Shown: positions 1 through 12,154 of the stretch, piece after piece
Position numbering within the stretch: the stretch's first letter is position 1
Layout: each line of letters opens with the position of its first letter
Assembly: GCA_932294295.1 (NCBI GenBank)
Contig: OW028582.1
Span: 39,407,204 to 39,471,203 of the forward strand
Direction of reading: 5' to 3'
Source of the DNA: Alitta virens
Taxonomy: Eukaryota; Annelida; Polychaeta; Phyllodocida; Nereididae
Length of the DNA stretch: 64,000 nucleotides
The notes under the pieces: model-generated
Databases searched by the model: none
What the model saw: the letters and a program-made list of their open reading frames with translations, nothing else
Told to the model about the DNA's origin: nothing
Position numbers and translations under genes: made by a program

Positions 1-1
1 A

Positions 2-340
2 GTTATGAAATGGCCAGCACAATAGCCCGACCTAAATCCAATAGAGCTTTTATGGGAGCAGCTTGATCGGAAAGTCCGGGAAAAGTGTCCCACAAGCCAA
101 TCTGACATGTGGAACCGTTTGCAACAGGCTTGGAATGAAATCACACCTGAATATCTCACCAAACTCACTGCCAGAATGCCCAAGATTTGTAAAGCGCTCA
201 TTGCTGCAAAGTGTGGTTTTTTTGATGAATCAAACTTTTTCTTGGCAGTGTATGTCTTATTACAAAATTTGGACCAAATAGAAAAACTAAATTTTTTTTC
301 GTTTCCGGAGCAGACACTGCTGCACCTACATGCTTAAACC
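2..340 (+). pseudogene. Tc1/mariner transposase C-terminal fragment
   Basis: The reading frame starting at base 2 gives the end of a Tc1-like DDE transposase. It shows the block W-P-A-Q-stop-P-D-L-N-P-I-E-L-L-W, which holds the third catalytic acidic residue (the E of NPIE). This is followed by the usual tail with MWNRLQQAWNEI and IAAKCGFFDE. A TAG at 23-25 replaces the usual serine of the QSPDLNPIE motif, so the copy is dead. The window edge cuts off the rest, and no terminal inverted repeat was found downstream. Confidence 0.85.
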
Positions 341-1899
341 TTTGTCATAATATGTCTAGAATAGTGCAGTGGTGCCTTGAGGGGGTCTCGAGGCTGTAAA
401 TACCGTTTTCAGAGCAGAACTCACACACTACTGCACCTGTATGCATACAAAACTTGGTTAGAATATGTTTAAAATAGTGTAGAGATACCTTTTTGGAGTT
501 TCATGACCATTAATTACAGATAATTTTATATGAAAAGGAAAATATGAAAATTTGGTAATCTTTCAAACCCTCATATCAATGAGATTATGATCCTTACATC
601 AATAACTTTTTGCCAATGATATATCTAGATTATAGTACTTAGTAAGAATATGTAAAATAGTGTAGAGATACATACTTTTTTGGAGTTTCATGATCATTTA
701 TGACAGATACTTTTATTTAATAAGGAAAATATGAAAATTTCGACAGGTACTCTTTTAAACCCTCATATCAATGACTCTATGATCCTTACATCAGTAACAT
801 TTTGCCAATGATATACATCTAGATTATAGTACTTTCACTTTTAAGCTTCTTTTTGACATTTGTTTCATCATTCTTTTTTTGTTCATAATATTGGAAAATC
901 TGGAAAGAATGCTAAAAATTGTGTTGCTTCCTTTATATTCCTGAGCATCCCATACGTTGCAATGACAGCTGTAAATGTTGTACAGTTCATGTGCATACAA
1001 TTATTAAATATCTGATCATAGTGTTGCCATACTCAACCCATTCAACAGTTTTTGTTTATAATTAGCAATTTCATAATAATTAATTGCATAATGATCTATA
1101 TTACTTTTACTTGACTCCAATACTTATTATTGTTTTCGTAATATACACCTGTAAAGTCGTTGTTAAAAACAAAATATATATAACTAATTTAAATGCCATA
1201 GATTTAATGCAAATAATCAACCCAACAATTCATTAACTGTTGAAGGGAAAATGGCAATTGATAATGTAGTTCCTTTAGTTGCCAGCTAAAAACAGCGAGT
1301 GTGAAAAATATTTTGACTTATGAGGGCATTAAAATGGGTGTGTTGAGAATCATTACATACAAAATAAACCTTTAAGATGTGTATTTATTTGTATTTAGAC
1401 TTTATTTAAATGCAAGTAAATTATACAAACCTTAAACGTTTTTTTTTGTATGAAATTATTCCCACCATCTTTATGTGGCATAACATTTTAGCTGAATTTC
1501 AGATATATATATTCCTTAGGCTCATTGCACATTGCCTATATATGACTATTTTGGACATAGAAAGGATAATCTTAGTTGTAGATTAGTTATGGGAACATAC
1601 TATTGTGTTGATAATTCTAGCGAACTGAATACTCCTTATTGTGCATAAAATCTTTGAAACAGAACAATTAAATGGCAAGAAAAGAATAGAGAATACTTTT
1701 TATGCTCACTTGGCTTTACTCTGAACATAATGGATTGCTGTTAATACAGGGTTCTTGCAGGTTTACCTTCACAAGAATTAAGATATTTGTAAGACATTAT
1801 AATATCATGCGCGCAGGAAAAATAAGACCACCAATATAGTAATTAATATACACCAATATTTTTATATCTGACGTCTAGACCTTTGACACAATATATCTA
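341..1899. other. AT-rich non-coding stretch with a ~185-bp tandem duplication
   Basis: No coding region is recognisable. Bases about 459-643 and 644-832 are two diverged head-to-tail copies of one segment. Both contain AATAGTGTAGAGATAC, GGAGTTTCATGA, a run ending CCTCATATCAATGA, and CTAGATTATAGTACTT. The block directly follows the Tc1-like transposase end and may be part of that element's tail. The remainder, 833-1,899, shows nothing recognisable. Confidence 0.6.
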
Positions 1900-4735
1900 T
1901 GACATTTATGGTTTGTAACAATGCCAGGTACACCACAAAACAGTAAGGTTAAGTTTTACAGGTATCTTTTTAATGCAGATGCTGCTTCTGGCTTAACATC
2001 ATCTGTGAGTAGTGAGCATTGCTCATTATTACATGATGCATTTATTGACAGTATAATTAGTGATAAAGGAGTTAATGATGTAGTCTCTGATGTCTACACT
2101 CTTTTGGAGACTGCAATTTCTGAAAATTTCCTAAAAAAATATCAAAAGGCAGTCGGTGATAGCTTCCCGAGAAATGAGTGGTTTGATAATGAATGTAAAC
2201 AACTCAAACGTGTTACCAATGACTTTGCTAAAACTCATGATCTAAACTTACAAGACAATTTCAGACAGGACCACTCCCTTAAAAAATCGTGTAAAGCTAC
2301 ATACAAAGAAAGAAGAGAAACTTTCAAGATAAAATTAGAAATGAACTCTGTGCATTAGAAAGGAAAAACCCTTGTGATTACTGGAAATATTGGGATAAAT
2401 TAAAGAAAAGTTATACATTTACTGCTGCAGGCAATATTGATCTAGACTGTTTTGAAAAGTATTTTGCAAATGTACAATCCCCACCTAGTGAGTCTGTATC
2501 TAATTTCGACATCCAATTCCTGAAAGATATAGAGGAACACTTAGAAAATCTTAACTACATACCCTCTGATTCTGCTACATTCATGACAGATATGCCAATA
2601 ACATTGTATGAGGTACAGACTGAACTGAAAAACTTAAAGCAAGGGAAAGCCCCTGGTATATATGAAATTGGTAATAATTTTACAAATACCTCTCCGTTAC
2701 TTGCTCCATCCCCTTACAACACTGTTCAACTATATTTGGGAAAAGGGTGTTTATCCGGATAAGTGGTCCGAAGGAATCATTCAACCCTTGCATAAAAAAG
2801 GTAGCCACGATGAACCAGACAACTATCGTAAATTAACACTGATGGCATGCATGGGTAAAATATTTGAATCAATTATAAATTAACAATTGGTCTTTCAAAG
2901 TGAGGCTACAGACATTGTAGACCCTAATTAATTTGGCTTTAGTAAAAGCTGCAGAACTAGTGATAATGTATTCATAATAGACTCTCTAATATCAACTCCA
3001 AAAACCTTATATATAACATTTATAGACTTCTCGAAAGCATTTGATTTTGTCAATCGTACCTTTCTGTATTACAAAATGAGTAAGAAGGGTTATGGTGGTT
3101 GACTAGTAAGATTAATAGAAAGCATGTTCTCCAAATCCAGTGCTAAAGTTAGATGGCAAGGTGAATTAGGTGCTAGCATAGATAGTACCCATGGTGTTCT
3201 TCAGGCTGGGATTGTAAGTCCAAAACTCTTTAATATTTATTTATCGGATATGTGTGAATATCTAGATCAGACATGTGGAGTGAAAATTAATAGTACTACT
3301 TACAAACATTTGCTCTATGCTGATGATCTTGTGCTGATATCAGAAAGTCAAGATGGTATGATCTTCCATAAAAATGAGCAAAATATTGCTTGTAAAAACT
3401 ACAACTTTAGTGTTGGAAATAAAGATTTAGAAGTAGTTAATTCATACAAATATTTAGGACATGTTCTATGTAATTCAAAAAATGTACACAAAGCAATGTA
3501 TGAACACCTAGCAATTCAAGCACAGAAAGCAATGTATGCACTTAAGGAGAATACAAAGTCCACTGCGGGCTATCTGCCCCCTAAATTAAGTATGAAAATG
3601 TTCGACACCCATATACTGCCAATACTTGAATATAATAGTGAAATATGGTTCCCAGAAAAACCAATTGACACCCTCGAAAAAGGACAAATGAAATTTCTCA
3701 AGAACATACTGGGTGTCAGGTGTCAAACTTCAACAATAGCTATTTTAGCAGACACTGGGAGGTTTCGGCTGTTTGTCAGACAACAGGTCTCAGCATTAAA
3801 ATTTCTAAATAGACTCAGACACATGTCCCTCACTTTTGCAAAGTTGTTATGAGATTCAGACTGAGTTATATCAAAAGGGAAAACCATGTTGGCTCATGAG
3901 ACTTTGCAAGGTCACTGAGACCCTCAATATGAACCAAAATGAGTTTGACTTAAATAAAACAAATGTGTCCGTGTATGAACAGGCCCATGCCAAGATGTTG
4001 CATGAGATCAATGATAGCGTACGTAACCCCAAACTAAGAACTTATAAAATATTCGAGAAAGATATTCGAATAGAACCCTATTTGTATCATGACTTTCCTA
4101 AATCAATTTATTGTAATATAGCTCATATCAGGCTGAGCTCTCACAACTTAAATATTGAATTAGGTAGGCACAAATGCCCATTTGTACCCGCTGAGGAAAG
4201 AATTTGTGAAAAATGCAATCTTAATCAAGTTGAAGATGAATTCCATTGCCTAATGATCTGTGAACAATTTAATGCCATTCGCAATAACCTATTTGATATA
4301 GTTTGTAAATGTATTGATAACTTCTTTGTTTTTAACCCATCTGAACAATTCCTTCAAATATTAACAAGTAAAGATACTAACTTAAACTTTGCCCTTGGAA
4401 AATTCTCAAGCACAACTAACCTAGGCAGTATCCACCTAAAGTTTTAATTTGGGATAAAGTCCTTGGTTACAACATCCAAACTTTATAAATAAAGTTTTAG
4501 GGACAATTGAACTTGTAACTAAGGAGTATTACTGCAGTAAAACAAGGTAAACACATCGCTCGTTCACTGCTCAGGTGAGCTATTTATAGAACACAGAGGC
4601 ATACACTTAAAAAGAAAACCTTGGGACCTCAATCAGATCTGATAACTGTCCGCGAAAAGCTAATATCTTATGTTTTATTATTTGTATCACCACCGACTTT
4701 AAATAAAATGTTATCTTATGTTATCTTATCTTAGC
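1900..4735 (+). mobile_element. Non-LTR retrotransposon (LINE), 5'-truncated and decayed
   Basis: Broken reading frames, with frameshifts near 2,330, 2,700 and 3,840 and several stops, give the linker, reverse transcriptase and C-terminal region of a LINE. Visible RT blocks are KQGKAPG (about 2,640), DNYRKLTLMACMGKIFE (about 2,815), FIDFSKAFDFVNR (about 3,020), GVLQAGIVSPKLFNIYLSD (about 3,195) and the catalytic YADD (about 3,315). Downstream is LPILEYNSEIW. A C-terminal Cys/His knuckle (C-x2-C-x10-H-x4-C) sits near 4,205-4,260. No apurinic endonuclease domain remains. The 3' UTR ends in a short ATCTT-type tail near 4,707-4,733. The set is typical of the jockey/CR1 group; the exact clade is not assigned. 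Confidence 0.85.
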
Positions 4736-6047
4736 AGAGTGTTAAGAGCCGCAATGCTCCTGAGTGAGGCGACATCGGTTCGAATCCAGCTCAGAGAACT
4801 TTTTTTTTTTTTCATCAGATTGACAATAACATATTTAATACTGCTATCGGACATTGCCAGATATCTTCAATTTTTTTTTAAAGACTTTTCTTGTTAATTT
4901 CATCTTTGAAAAAAACAATTCAAAGTATTGGCTATTAAGTTATTAAAAGAAGTTCTTGTGTATTTAAAGAAAGTTCATAATTTCTATTCATTCATATTTA
5001 CCAAATTGTCTGAATATTACATATATATATATATATATAGTTTTATTGACAAATTTGATAAATGTGGATATTAATATCCAAGTATATTTGCATCAAAAAG
5101 GGTTCTTACAAAAATAATAAGACTTTATCAGACACTGTATTTTTTCACACTTGACAGAATATAATGAACAAATGAATAAATCCATGGGTTCAAAAGAATA
5201 GGTTATCTTGGACTCTAGCATTACATAACAGGCTATGTAGGCCAAGTGGCAAACATTTCGGTTTCAACGCACACAATATATAAACACTCAAGAAATAGTA
5301 TTTTTCCAATTTTGTAAAACATAGCCGAGATATGTCAGTGTGGCTATCAAAAGGCACCTAGGCCATGTAGAGTGTTACTGTATAAAATTAGGGTAAGTGT
5401 ATTAGTGTTAGGGTTCAGCTCTAGAAATGAAAGTGTGTGTTAGAGTTCTGTTCTGGAAATGAAAGTGTAACGCCCGCCCTCCTGCCTGCCAGACGAACAC
5501 TTAACAATTTTAATGATGCCTGTGTGCTATGTGGGATTCACTGAGGGGGCGGGGCCCAAATTGGCTGCCTTAAATTTGCTAGCATTGCCCTCTAGGACTG
5601 ACCAAGACTGAAACATTGCTGTCATATTGCAAGCATGCTGATAGTCATGACTAACGTCATGAGTCAGTTTGTTGGACTAGGACCGACCCTCGACCTTGCA
5701 TGGATTGTCGGGTGATTGGTCATGTGAAAGCTTATGTGACACGCCGCGGAGGGGACTCAGGGGAGCAGGGGCGTCGATTCAGGGGGATGTGGGGGATATA
5801 TATGAGAAGGGGGGGGGGGGGTGGATGATCAATGCAATCATCCTGCCCCCCTGAAATTCACAAATGAAAATTACCCTTTTTTCAAACATCTTAGTTTTGG
5901 AACATTTGTGCTTTGTTAAACAGCTTTAGACTTGATATCACATATCAGTAAAAGTTTATAAGTTTGGCATAAGTGATTCACCATTAATTTACCTCTTGGC
6001 CAGTGTCCGCACATTAACTGCTACCACTTGTACGAGTCACAGTGGGA
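4736..6047. other. Intergenic, with a tRNA-like B-box fragment and simple repeats
   Basis: Bases 4,738-4,800 read like a degraded tRNA-type promoter: GTTAAGAGC followed 35 bases later by GGTTCGAATCC, an RNA polymerase III B-box match, then a T-run. An AT microsatellite lies near 5,018-5,038 and a G-run near 5,806-5,821. No gene was recognised. Confidence 0.45.
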
Positions 6048-7092
6048 CAGACATGTCACATATCTACTCACTACATCTATCTAAAACTAAATCTACAGAA
6101 ATATGATATACCAGTTCTCATTATTTTATACATAATATACAGCTTAACGTTCAAGGTCCCACTTGCCATAATTTGATGTTTTCTGGGGAGAGTCCAGCTC
6201 TTAGACATTCAGTATTAAAGCGAAATAATATATAAGTACATAAAAGAGAGAAAATAAATCACAGATCAAATCGCAAATACTGATTACAATATCAATATAC
6301 AAATACTGATCATAATATCACAATAGGATTCAAATTTACACAAAAAGATAAGAATGTTCACATGTATAAAAATACAAAAATACCAGGCAACCTTGCGCTG
6401 ACCCTGGTATTTGACTCATCTAATTTGTGTTGACAGTCATGTCAAGGAGTGTCATATCGGAGAAGCCCAGTGGAAATTAAAGTCTACATTACTTTATTTA
6501 GGAAATTACCAAGAGCATATATCATTTCAGGTTCTTTAGTTGACATCAGTGTTTTAAATTGATGTATTTTATCTAAGTTATGGAAATTTGGTATCAGGTT
6601 ATTTGCTTTTAGGATTAATTGATTTCTTGGTTCCGCATAATTGTTACAAATTAAGAGACAATGTAGTTCATCTTCTACTTCATTACTCTCACATTTATTA
6701 CATTTTCTTTCTTCTAATGGTATTTTAGGTCTCATGTCTTCCGGTTTCAATTTTGAGGTTATGTGAGCTAAGTCAAAATCTTGCTATGTTATCATAGGTT
6801 TTCTTGGGGAGGTTGAGGTTTAGATAAGATTCAAAGAAACGTAGTTTTAAATAACTTGTATGTTCTTAGTTTTGGGTGCTTCTCAGAGTCATTTATCTCG
6901 CTAAGGATCCTTGATTGTTCACTTTCATACAGTTTAATATTGATTTCAGAGACCAGAGTCCCTGGCTCCTTTGTTTCCCAACTATTTATATTACATTCAT
7001 TAACGATGTGTATTGTTTTATTGTACCAGTTGGTCTGACCCTTAATGTAGAGAGATTCTTGAATTTTGAGGCATTTATGTATACTCTAATCA
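6048..7092 (-). mobile_element. LINE 3' end, first copy of a two-copy family
   Basis: The minus strand encodes the C-terminus of a LINE ORF2, with EERKCNKCESNEVEDELHC (the Cys/His knuckle) and NFLNKVM at its end (6,484-6,750). The same protein end and the same 3' UTR recur on the plus strand at 50,012-51,965, alignable down to the poly-purine and ATATGTGACA end. Higher coordinates up to about 7,092 still match the other copy (CATAAATGCCTC), after which similarity stops. This copy is therefore a 5'-truncated insertion. It lies just upstream of the SLC38A7-like gene. Confidence 0.85.
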
Positions 7093-7434
7093 GAGATGTG
7101 TTCTCTCCAGAGTATTGTAGTCTAGAATTATAGAGGCACAGGACAGGAGATATGAACAAAAAAAATGCAATTAAGGTCATCTAGTAGCCCTAGCGGTGAA
7201 GTAGAGAACTTTTTCCGTAGCCGTCTAGCGGCGTTTTCCATATTTTCCTCCTTCGCGAAAGAGCGGTTCCTGTCAGTTGTAAACAGAGTACAGAGTAAAC
7301 GATGAACTTCAGTCATCAGTGATCAACATTATGAGACAAAAAGCGGTGAGCAAGAGTCCCGGTATCCAGTTGGCCTCTCAAGGTCCGCGATTTTCAAGAC
7401 AGTCTGGGATGGTGTCTGATCTTAAGTGAAGAGA

Positions 7435-10400
7435 ATGGCGCTGGATTCAGAAATCAGTGGGGAAGATGAGAGACAACCTCTTCTCCTACCTGACCAAGTG
7501 GGGGCGATTAATGAAGGGGAAAGGGAGAGCCCAGATGGAGAGAGTGCTGCAAGTGCTGCAACAGGTAATTAAGACTAATAAGAGTATCCAGATGGAAATC
7601 AGTTGTATTATCATGCGCCTACCAGTGCAAATAATGGATTTATTGAATTATAACATTTGATTTATATATTTATAAAAAAAATTTTCTCACTAGCAAAGCC
7701 AAAGGTTTCTGTGGAACTAGCTCAGCTACAGGGTTAGGGCGAGGGTGTCTCTTCTTGTCACTTGAGGGACAAGAATAGGCACCTTGACATCAAGATGATG
7801 AAATAATTGAAACTGAATATGTTCACGAATATTTACATTTGCTCACACTGCTTGTAATTGCAGGTTCCTCATGGAACCATCTGCAATCTAGAAAAAAAAA
7901 CTCCTTTGCTTGCAGGTTCCTCATGGTATGCGTCTGTGTTCATCGTGGTCAATGCTGCCCTGGGTGCTGGTCTCCTCAACTTCCCTGCTGCTTTTGATAA
8001 GTCAGGGGGTCTTGGTGTTGCCACAACTGTGCAAGGAGTAAGTTCGTTGAATGTGCCTTTGCTTGTTGAAGTTTCATATGTATCTATGTGTATTTTCAGT
8101 TGTAAATATCCTATCATTTATTGTCCGCAGGTTCTGATGGCATTCATAATCGGTGCCCTGTTGATCTTGTCTTATTGCTCGGACTTCCACCAGAGTGCCA
8201 CCTATCAGGATGTGGTGTATTCAATGTGTGGGAAGAGAGCGCAGTCTGCTTGTTCATTGTGTATCACTGTTTACAGCTTCGGATGCTGTGTGACTTTCTT
8301 TATAATCACTGGGGACCAATGGGACAAATGTAAGCAGGTTGAGGTTAATTTAACGGAGTGTTTTTTACTATGAAATTTTGATAAGTACAGGTCATATTGT
8401 GTAATACAAGAATAAAAAAAGGAAATAAGTGACATGTCATTAGTTAAAAGAGAGAAAACTGGACTCACCAAATAATATTGCTCATGAGATATTCCATTAT
8501 TTTTCAGTTTTCACCTTTATTTATGGGACTGAGTTTTGTGAACACTGGTATATGAATCGAAAGTTTACAATCGCCATCAGCGCAATCGTACTTGTGTTGC
8601 CTCTGTGTTATCCAAGGCGGATAGACTTCCTCAAATATACCAGGTTAAGCAAATGCAGTAGTTAATACAATTGCCTCTTAGCATTAGTATGGTACTTTGT
8701 TTTATGGGAGGTCCTTTTTCTTTAAATCTTGTAATTGTAATTTATTTAGATTTCCAATATGTAAACAATCAGTAGAGAAAGATAGACCATATTGCAATTA
8801 TTACATTACAATTCCATTTGCATGACAACTATGTACGTGTATACTTAAATGCTAGTAAACATATTGGAGATAGATGCTTAGGCACAGTGTTCGAAATAAG
8901 GGCCGGTCTGTCTGTCCTGACCAGCAGCTTCAAGGCAGGACTGACAGGTTTCATGACGTCCTGGGGATGGGCAAGTCTGAATGAAAGGCTAATGTTATAT
9001 ATAATGTCTTAGCAGCTTTCCCACAGCTGGTCCTTGGTACCAGCAGCTATTTTGTGCTTACCGTGAGCACTGCAAGTTAGGAATAAGCATTTATCATATC
9101 TGCCTAAAAAAAAAGCCAAAAATTATGAAAGTTACAGATTAATAATAATTACAGAATAGGAAAAGTATTTACTAATAACGTGTGAAATATATATATATAT
9201 CTTGTTTTTTATTTTTGTTTCAGCACTGCTGGTGTAGTGGCTGTCCTCTACTGTGTTGCACTGGTGACCATCAAGTATTTTGTGGGACCAATTAATCCAG
9301 GTCCAATCAAACACAGGTGAATATTCTCTTGTAATTATCATTTAAAAAATGTGTGTCTTCAAATGACTCTTTGTCTTGCCATGCAATTGGTTTGAAATGG
9401 TGTACAGAAGCAATAAGAGGCTAAATGTTCAGAGAATTGACAGTTGGTGTTTTGTCTTAGCACCAATTAAGATCGGTATTTCATCTCAGCTTCCCCAGAC
9501 AGAGCTGTAAAGTGTAATTTTATTGTATGAATTCGATTAATTTACTTGAAATAAAGGTTATTATAATGATTTGTTAAATAATCTGATGATATAAAAAAAT
9601 AAAATTGTATGGTGCCTCTTAAAGTAATATAAATTAATAATAGCATGAAATCAATTTCTTAATTGCTTTCAGCCCTCAGGATTGGACAGACGTATTTATC
9701 GTAGTGCCAGATATATGCTTTGCCTATCAGGTGGGTATTTCATGAAATTTTTGAAACCCGATTTAAAACCTGCTTGTCATTTTACATAATTTGGTATTTC
9801 TTTCTTACTGCAGTGTCACATAAGTTGTGTTCCCGTTTATGCCTGTCTGAAGAGTAGGACTCAGGCTGAGTTTCTCAAAACAGTCTTGGTAGCTCTTGCT
9901 ATATGTGTATTTGCATACACTGTAACTGCCTCCTTTGGATATCTGACTTTTGGCTCCAAAGTAGCCGAAGATATTTTGTCATCTTATGACCCCACTGCAG
10001 ACGTCTTGATAGCTGTGATACTGATTGCTGCAAAAATGTACACGACATACCCTATACTTTTATTTGTAGGCAGGTATGTGAAATATTTCATTGATTTAAA
10101 GGCTTTAAGGAGTATGTAATATTGCATAGTGCAGTGTAAAATGGAGGAGAAAAATGTTAATGATAATATTTGTGACACTTCTGTTTAAATGGTGTTATAT
10201 TATCATGATTATTCCATTCATTTATTTAATTCTTCAAAGGATTATTAATTGGTCTTTAAATTTTTCTTAAGAATTTGTGAAATATTGTCAATAATTCAGG
10301 TATTTTTTTTCCTGGGGGGGTTATTGTGCAATGATATATATATATGTATATGACCACTGGTACTCGTGATGAATTTGAAACTTTTTGTTTCAGAGCTGCT

Positions 10401-10909
10401 CTAGAAAGCATGTGGCAAGATGTACGCAGGTTAACAGCAGAACAAGTTGCATTTGGGGAGAAGCATAGGCGTTACATCTCGACGACGATCTGGTTCTTCC
10501 TCTCCTTACTTCTGGCCGTGCTGGTGCCTGACATCGGAGCTGTGATATCTGCTCTTGGGGGATTAGCTGCTCTCTTCATATTCATATTTCCAGGTGCATA
10601 ATCAACATATTACTTAACTGTCATTTATTGAAATTTGAATGATATGTGTGGCATAACAGTAACACTGTTTTATTCTTTGCAGGCATGTGTCTCCTTCAAG
10701 TTCTTCTCCAGGGCCATGTCCATCCTGTGCTTCACAAATTCAAATACAGACTTTTATTTGTGATTGCCTTTTTGTACATTGTGATAGGAGCCTTTCTGTT
10801 TGGAGTAACTTCAACACAGTCTGTGTGGGATGATGTCACCAAAGTGTCCATGAAACCTGCAGTTTGTGGTCCCACCCTGGGGCAGTACAAACTGAAATTG
10901 CCAAATTAA
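7435..10909 (+). CDS. SLC38A7: SLC38A7-like sodium-coupled neutral amino acid transporter (SNAT7)
   Basis: Predicted exons are 7435-7564, 7916-8037, 8131-8329, 8508-8643, 9224-9316, 9673-9730, 9814-10073, 10394-10593 and 10683-10909. They join in phase to 474 codons, close to the vertebrate length. The protein is a multipass AAAP-family transporter. Family hallmarks are VVNAALGAGLLNFPAAF (first membrane segment), FIITGDQ, RKFTI, ICFAYQCH, GYLTFGSKV, VPDIGAVISALGGLAALFIFIFPG and GAFLFGVT, all matching the SLC38A7 order. SLC38A7 exports glutamine and asparagine from lysosomes in vertebrates. Fitting this, residues 12-17 (E-R-Q-P-L-L) form an acidic dileucine sorting motif in the cytosolic N-terminus. 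ATG 7435 is the first in frame. A duplicated splice acceptor precedes exon 2 (see findings). SLC38A8 is the nearest alternative. Confidence 0.93.
7856..7927 (+). promoter_or_regulatory. Duplicated splice acceptor before exon 2 of the SLC38A7-like gene
   Basis: The string TTGCAGGTTCCTCATGG occurs twice, ending its AG at 7,863 and at 7,915. Only the second acceptor keeps the transporter frame. The first adds 52 nt and shifts the frame. Confidence 0.75.
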
Positions 10910-11383
10910 GTTAATTAAATCTTATTCTCACCATTTTACTATTTTTATATGCATTTTAGTAGCATCAGTATGGCATGATATTTTTTCCTTCTATAACTTC
11001 ACTTGAAGCAATTAGATAAGGTAAAATGTTATTTACAATGCACAAATATATAGTGGTGGAAAATTATGAAATGCAATGTATACTATAACTTTACATTACT
11101 TCCAAGAGAAGCATAAACTTAGCACAGCCATGTGCATTAAATGCATAATAGCTCATAATTAATTCTTAAGCTTCTCCGAGGCTATATAATATTATAGTGA
11201 TATTCAAATGATATTCAATTAATTATAGAAGACAATGCATATAATTGTAACATTTTTTTCTCTGTCAAGTTAGAAGTTAAGAAACTTGATATATATGCCA
11301 GAGCTTTAGAAATTTTCAGGGATCTGTGGCGACTGAGCAATTCTTTACATGTTTTATAAGTTGTTTATTTTTGAAATGACAGA

Positions 11384-11389
11384 AATAAA
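11384..11389 (+). terminator. Polyadenylation signal candidate for the SLC38A7-like gene
   Basis: AATAAA about 475 nt after the stop codon, followed by a T-rich stretch. No earlier canonical hexamer was seen. Confidence 0.5.
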
Positions 11390-12048
11390 AATATTTTTTA
11401 CTACACTTTTCGTAATGCAATGTTTTTTTTATAGTCAATCAAGGAGTAAGTGAGCAAGCTAGGTTGATTAAGGAGAACTAAATTAATAGTCTCTGTGGGA
11501 GAAAAGAAAACTTGTCGCCAGCGACCTCTGGTGTCTGGCACGGCGCAAGGATTTTCTAGAGCGTCGCGCACCTGCAAAATAGTGCACAGCAAATGGGATT
11601 GAATTAGTTGCTCTCCTGACTTATGAGTTTTAACTGTACAATATTTTAGGGATTACTTACTTGTTATTGTACATTTTATAGCTCATCGGTCAACTACTTG
11701 AGAAATTCTTGGGGTGTAAATTGCATTGTTGGAAGTAGTGCGCGCACTGAGTTATATTTGTAACCATCCGCTGCCGCCATTATGAAGTCAGAACTTGTAA
11801 CTTGTGAAAGAAACTTTCGAGTTGTTTATTTCGATCGGAGAAGGTAGTTATGACCCATGGAGTGACTTACAAGTGTTCTACGGGAAACCGCACACGAGTT
11901 AGTGAGTTTGGAGAACTTTGGATCACGGTAGGGAGGAATTACGAAGCGATTTGGGGGAGAGTTGCTGACTAGCGAAGTTGGTGCTTGGAGTGAAATTTGA
12001 GATGATCTCATGGGGCACAGTCGGATCCCCCTGAGAAAAGGCCGATCG

Positions 12049-12123
12049 ATGTGTGTGCATTGTTGGCTCATGGGCGAGTGCAACGCAGTCATTGGGCTAC
12101 AGTGCATGTGTCAGAGAGTTTAG
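12049..12123 (+). promoter_or_regulatory. Upstream ORF in the leader of the Ajuba-family gene
   Basis: A 24-codon ATG-to-TAG frame lies in a different frame, ending 31 nt before the predicted start at 12,155. It could lower translation if the transcription start lies upstream of it, which is not shown here. Confidence 0.35.
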
Positions 12124-12154
12124 ATCGAAGGGAGGGAGGCAGCCAGCCCCCCCA

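Noticed and set aside
8818..9012. Extra exon in the SLC38A7-like gene
   Set aside because: The flanking exons at 8,508-8,643 and 9,224-9,316 join directly in phase, and the segment encodes nothing like the transporter. It looks like a small repeat with inverted GTC-TGTCCTGACC segments.
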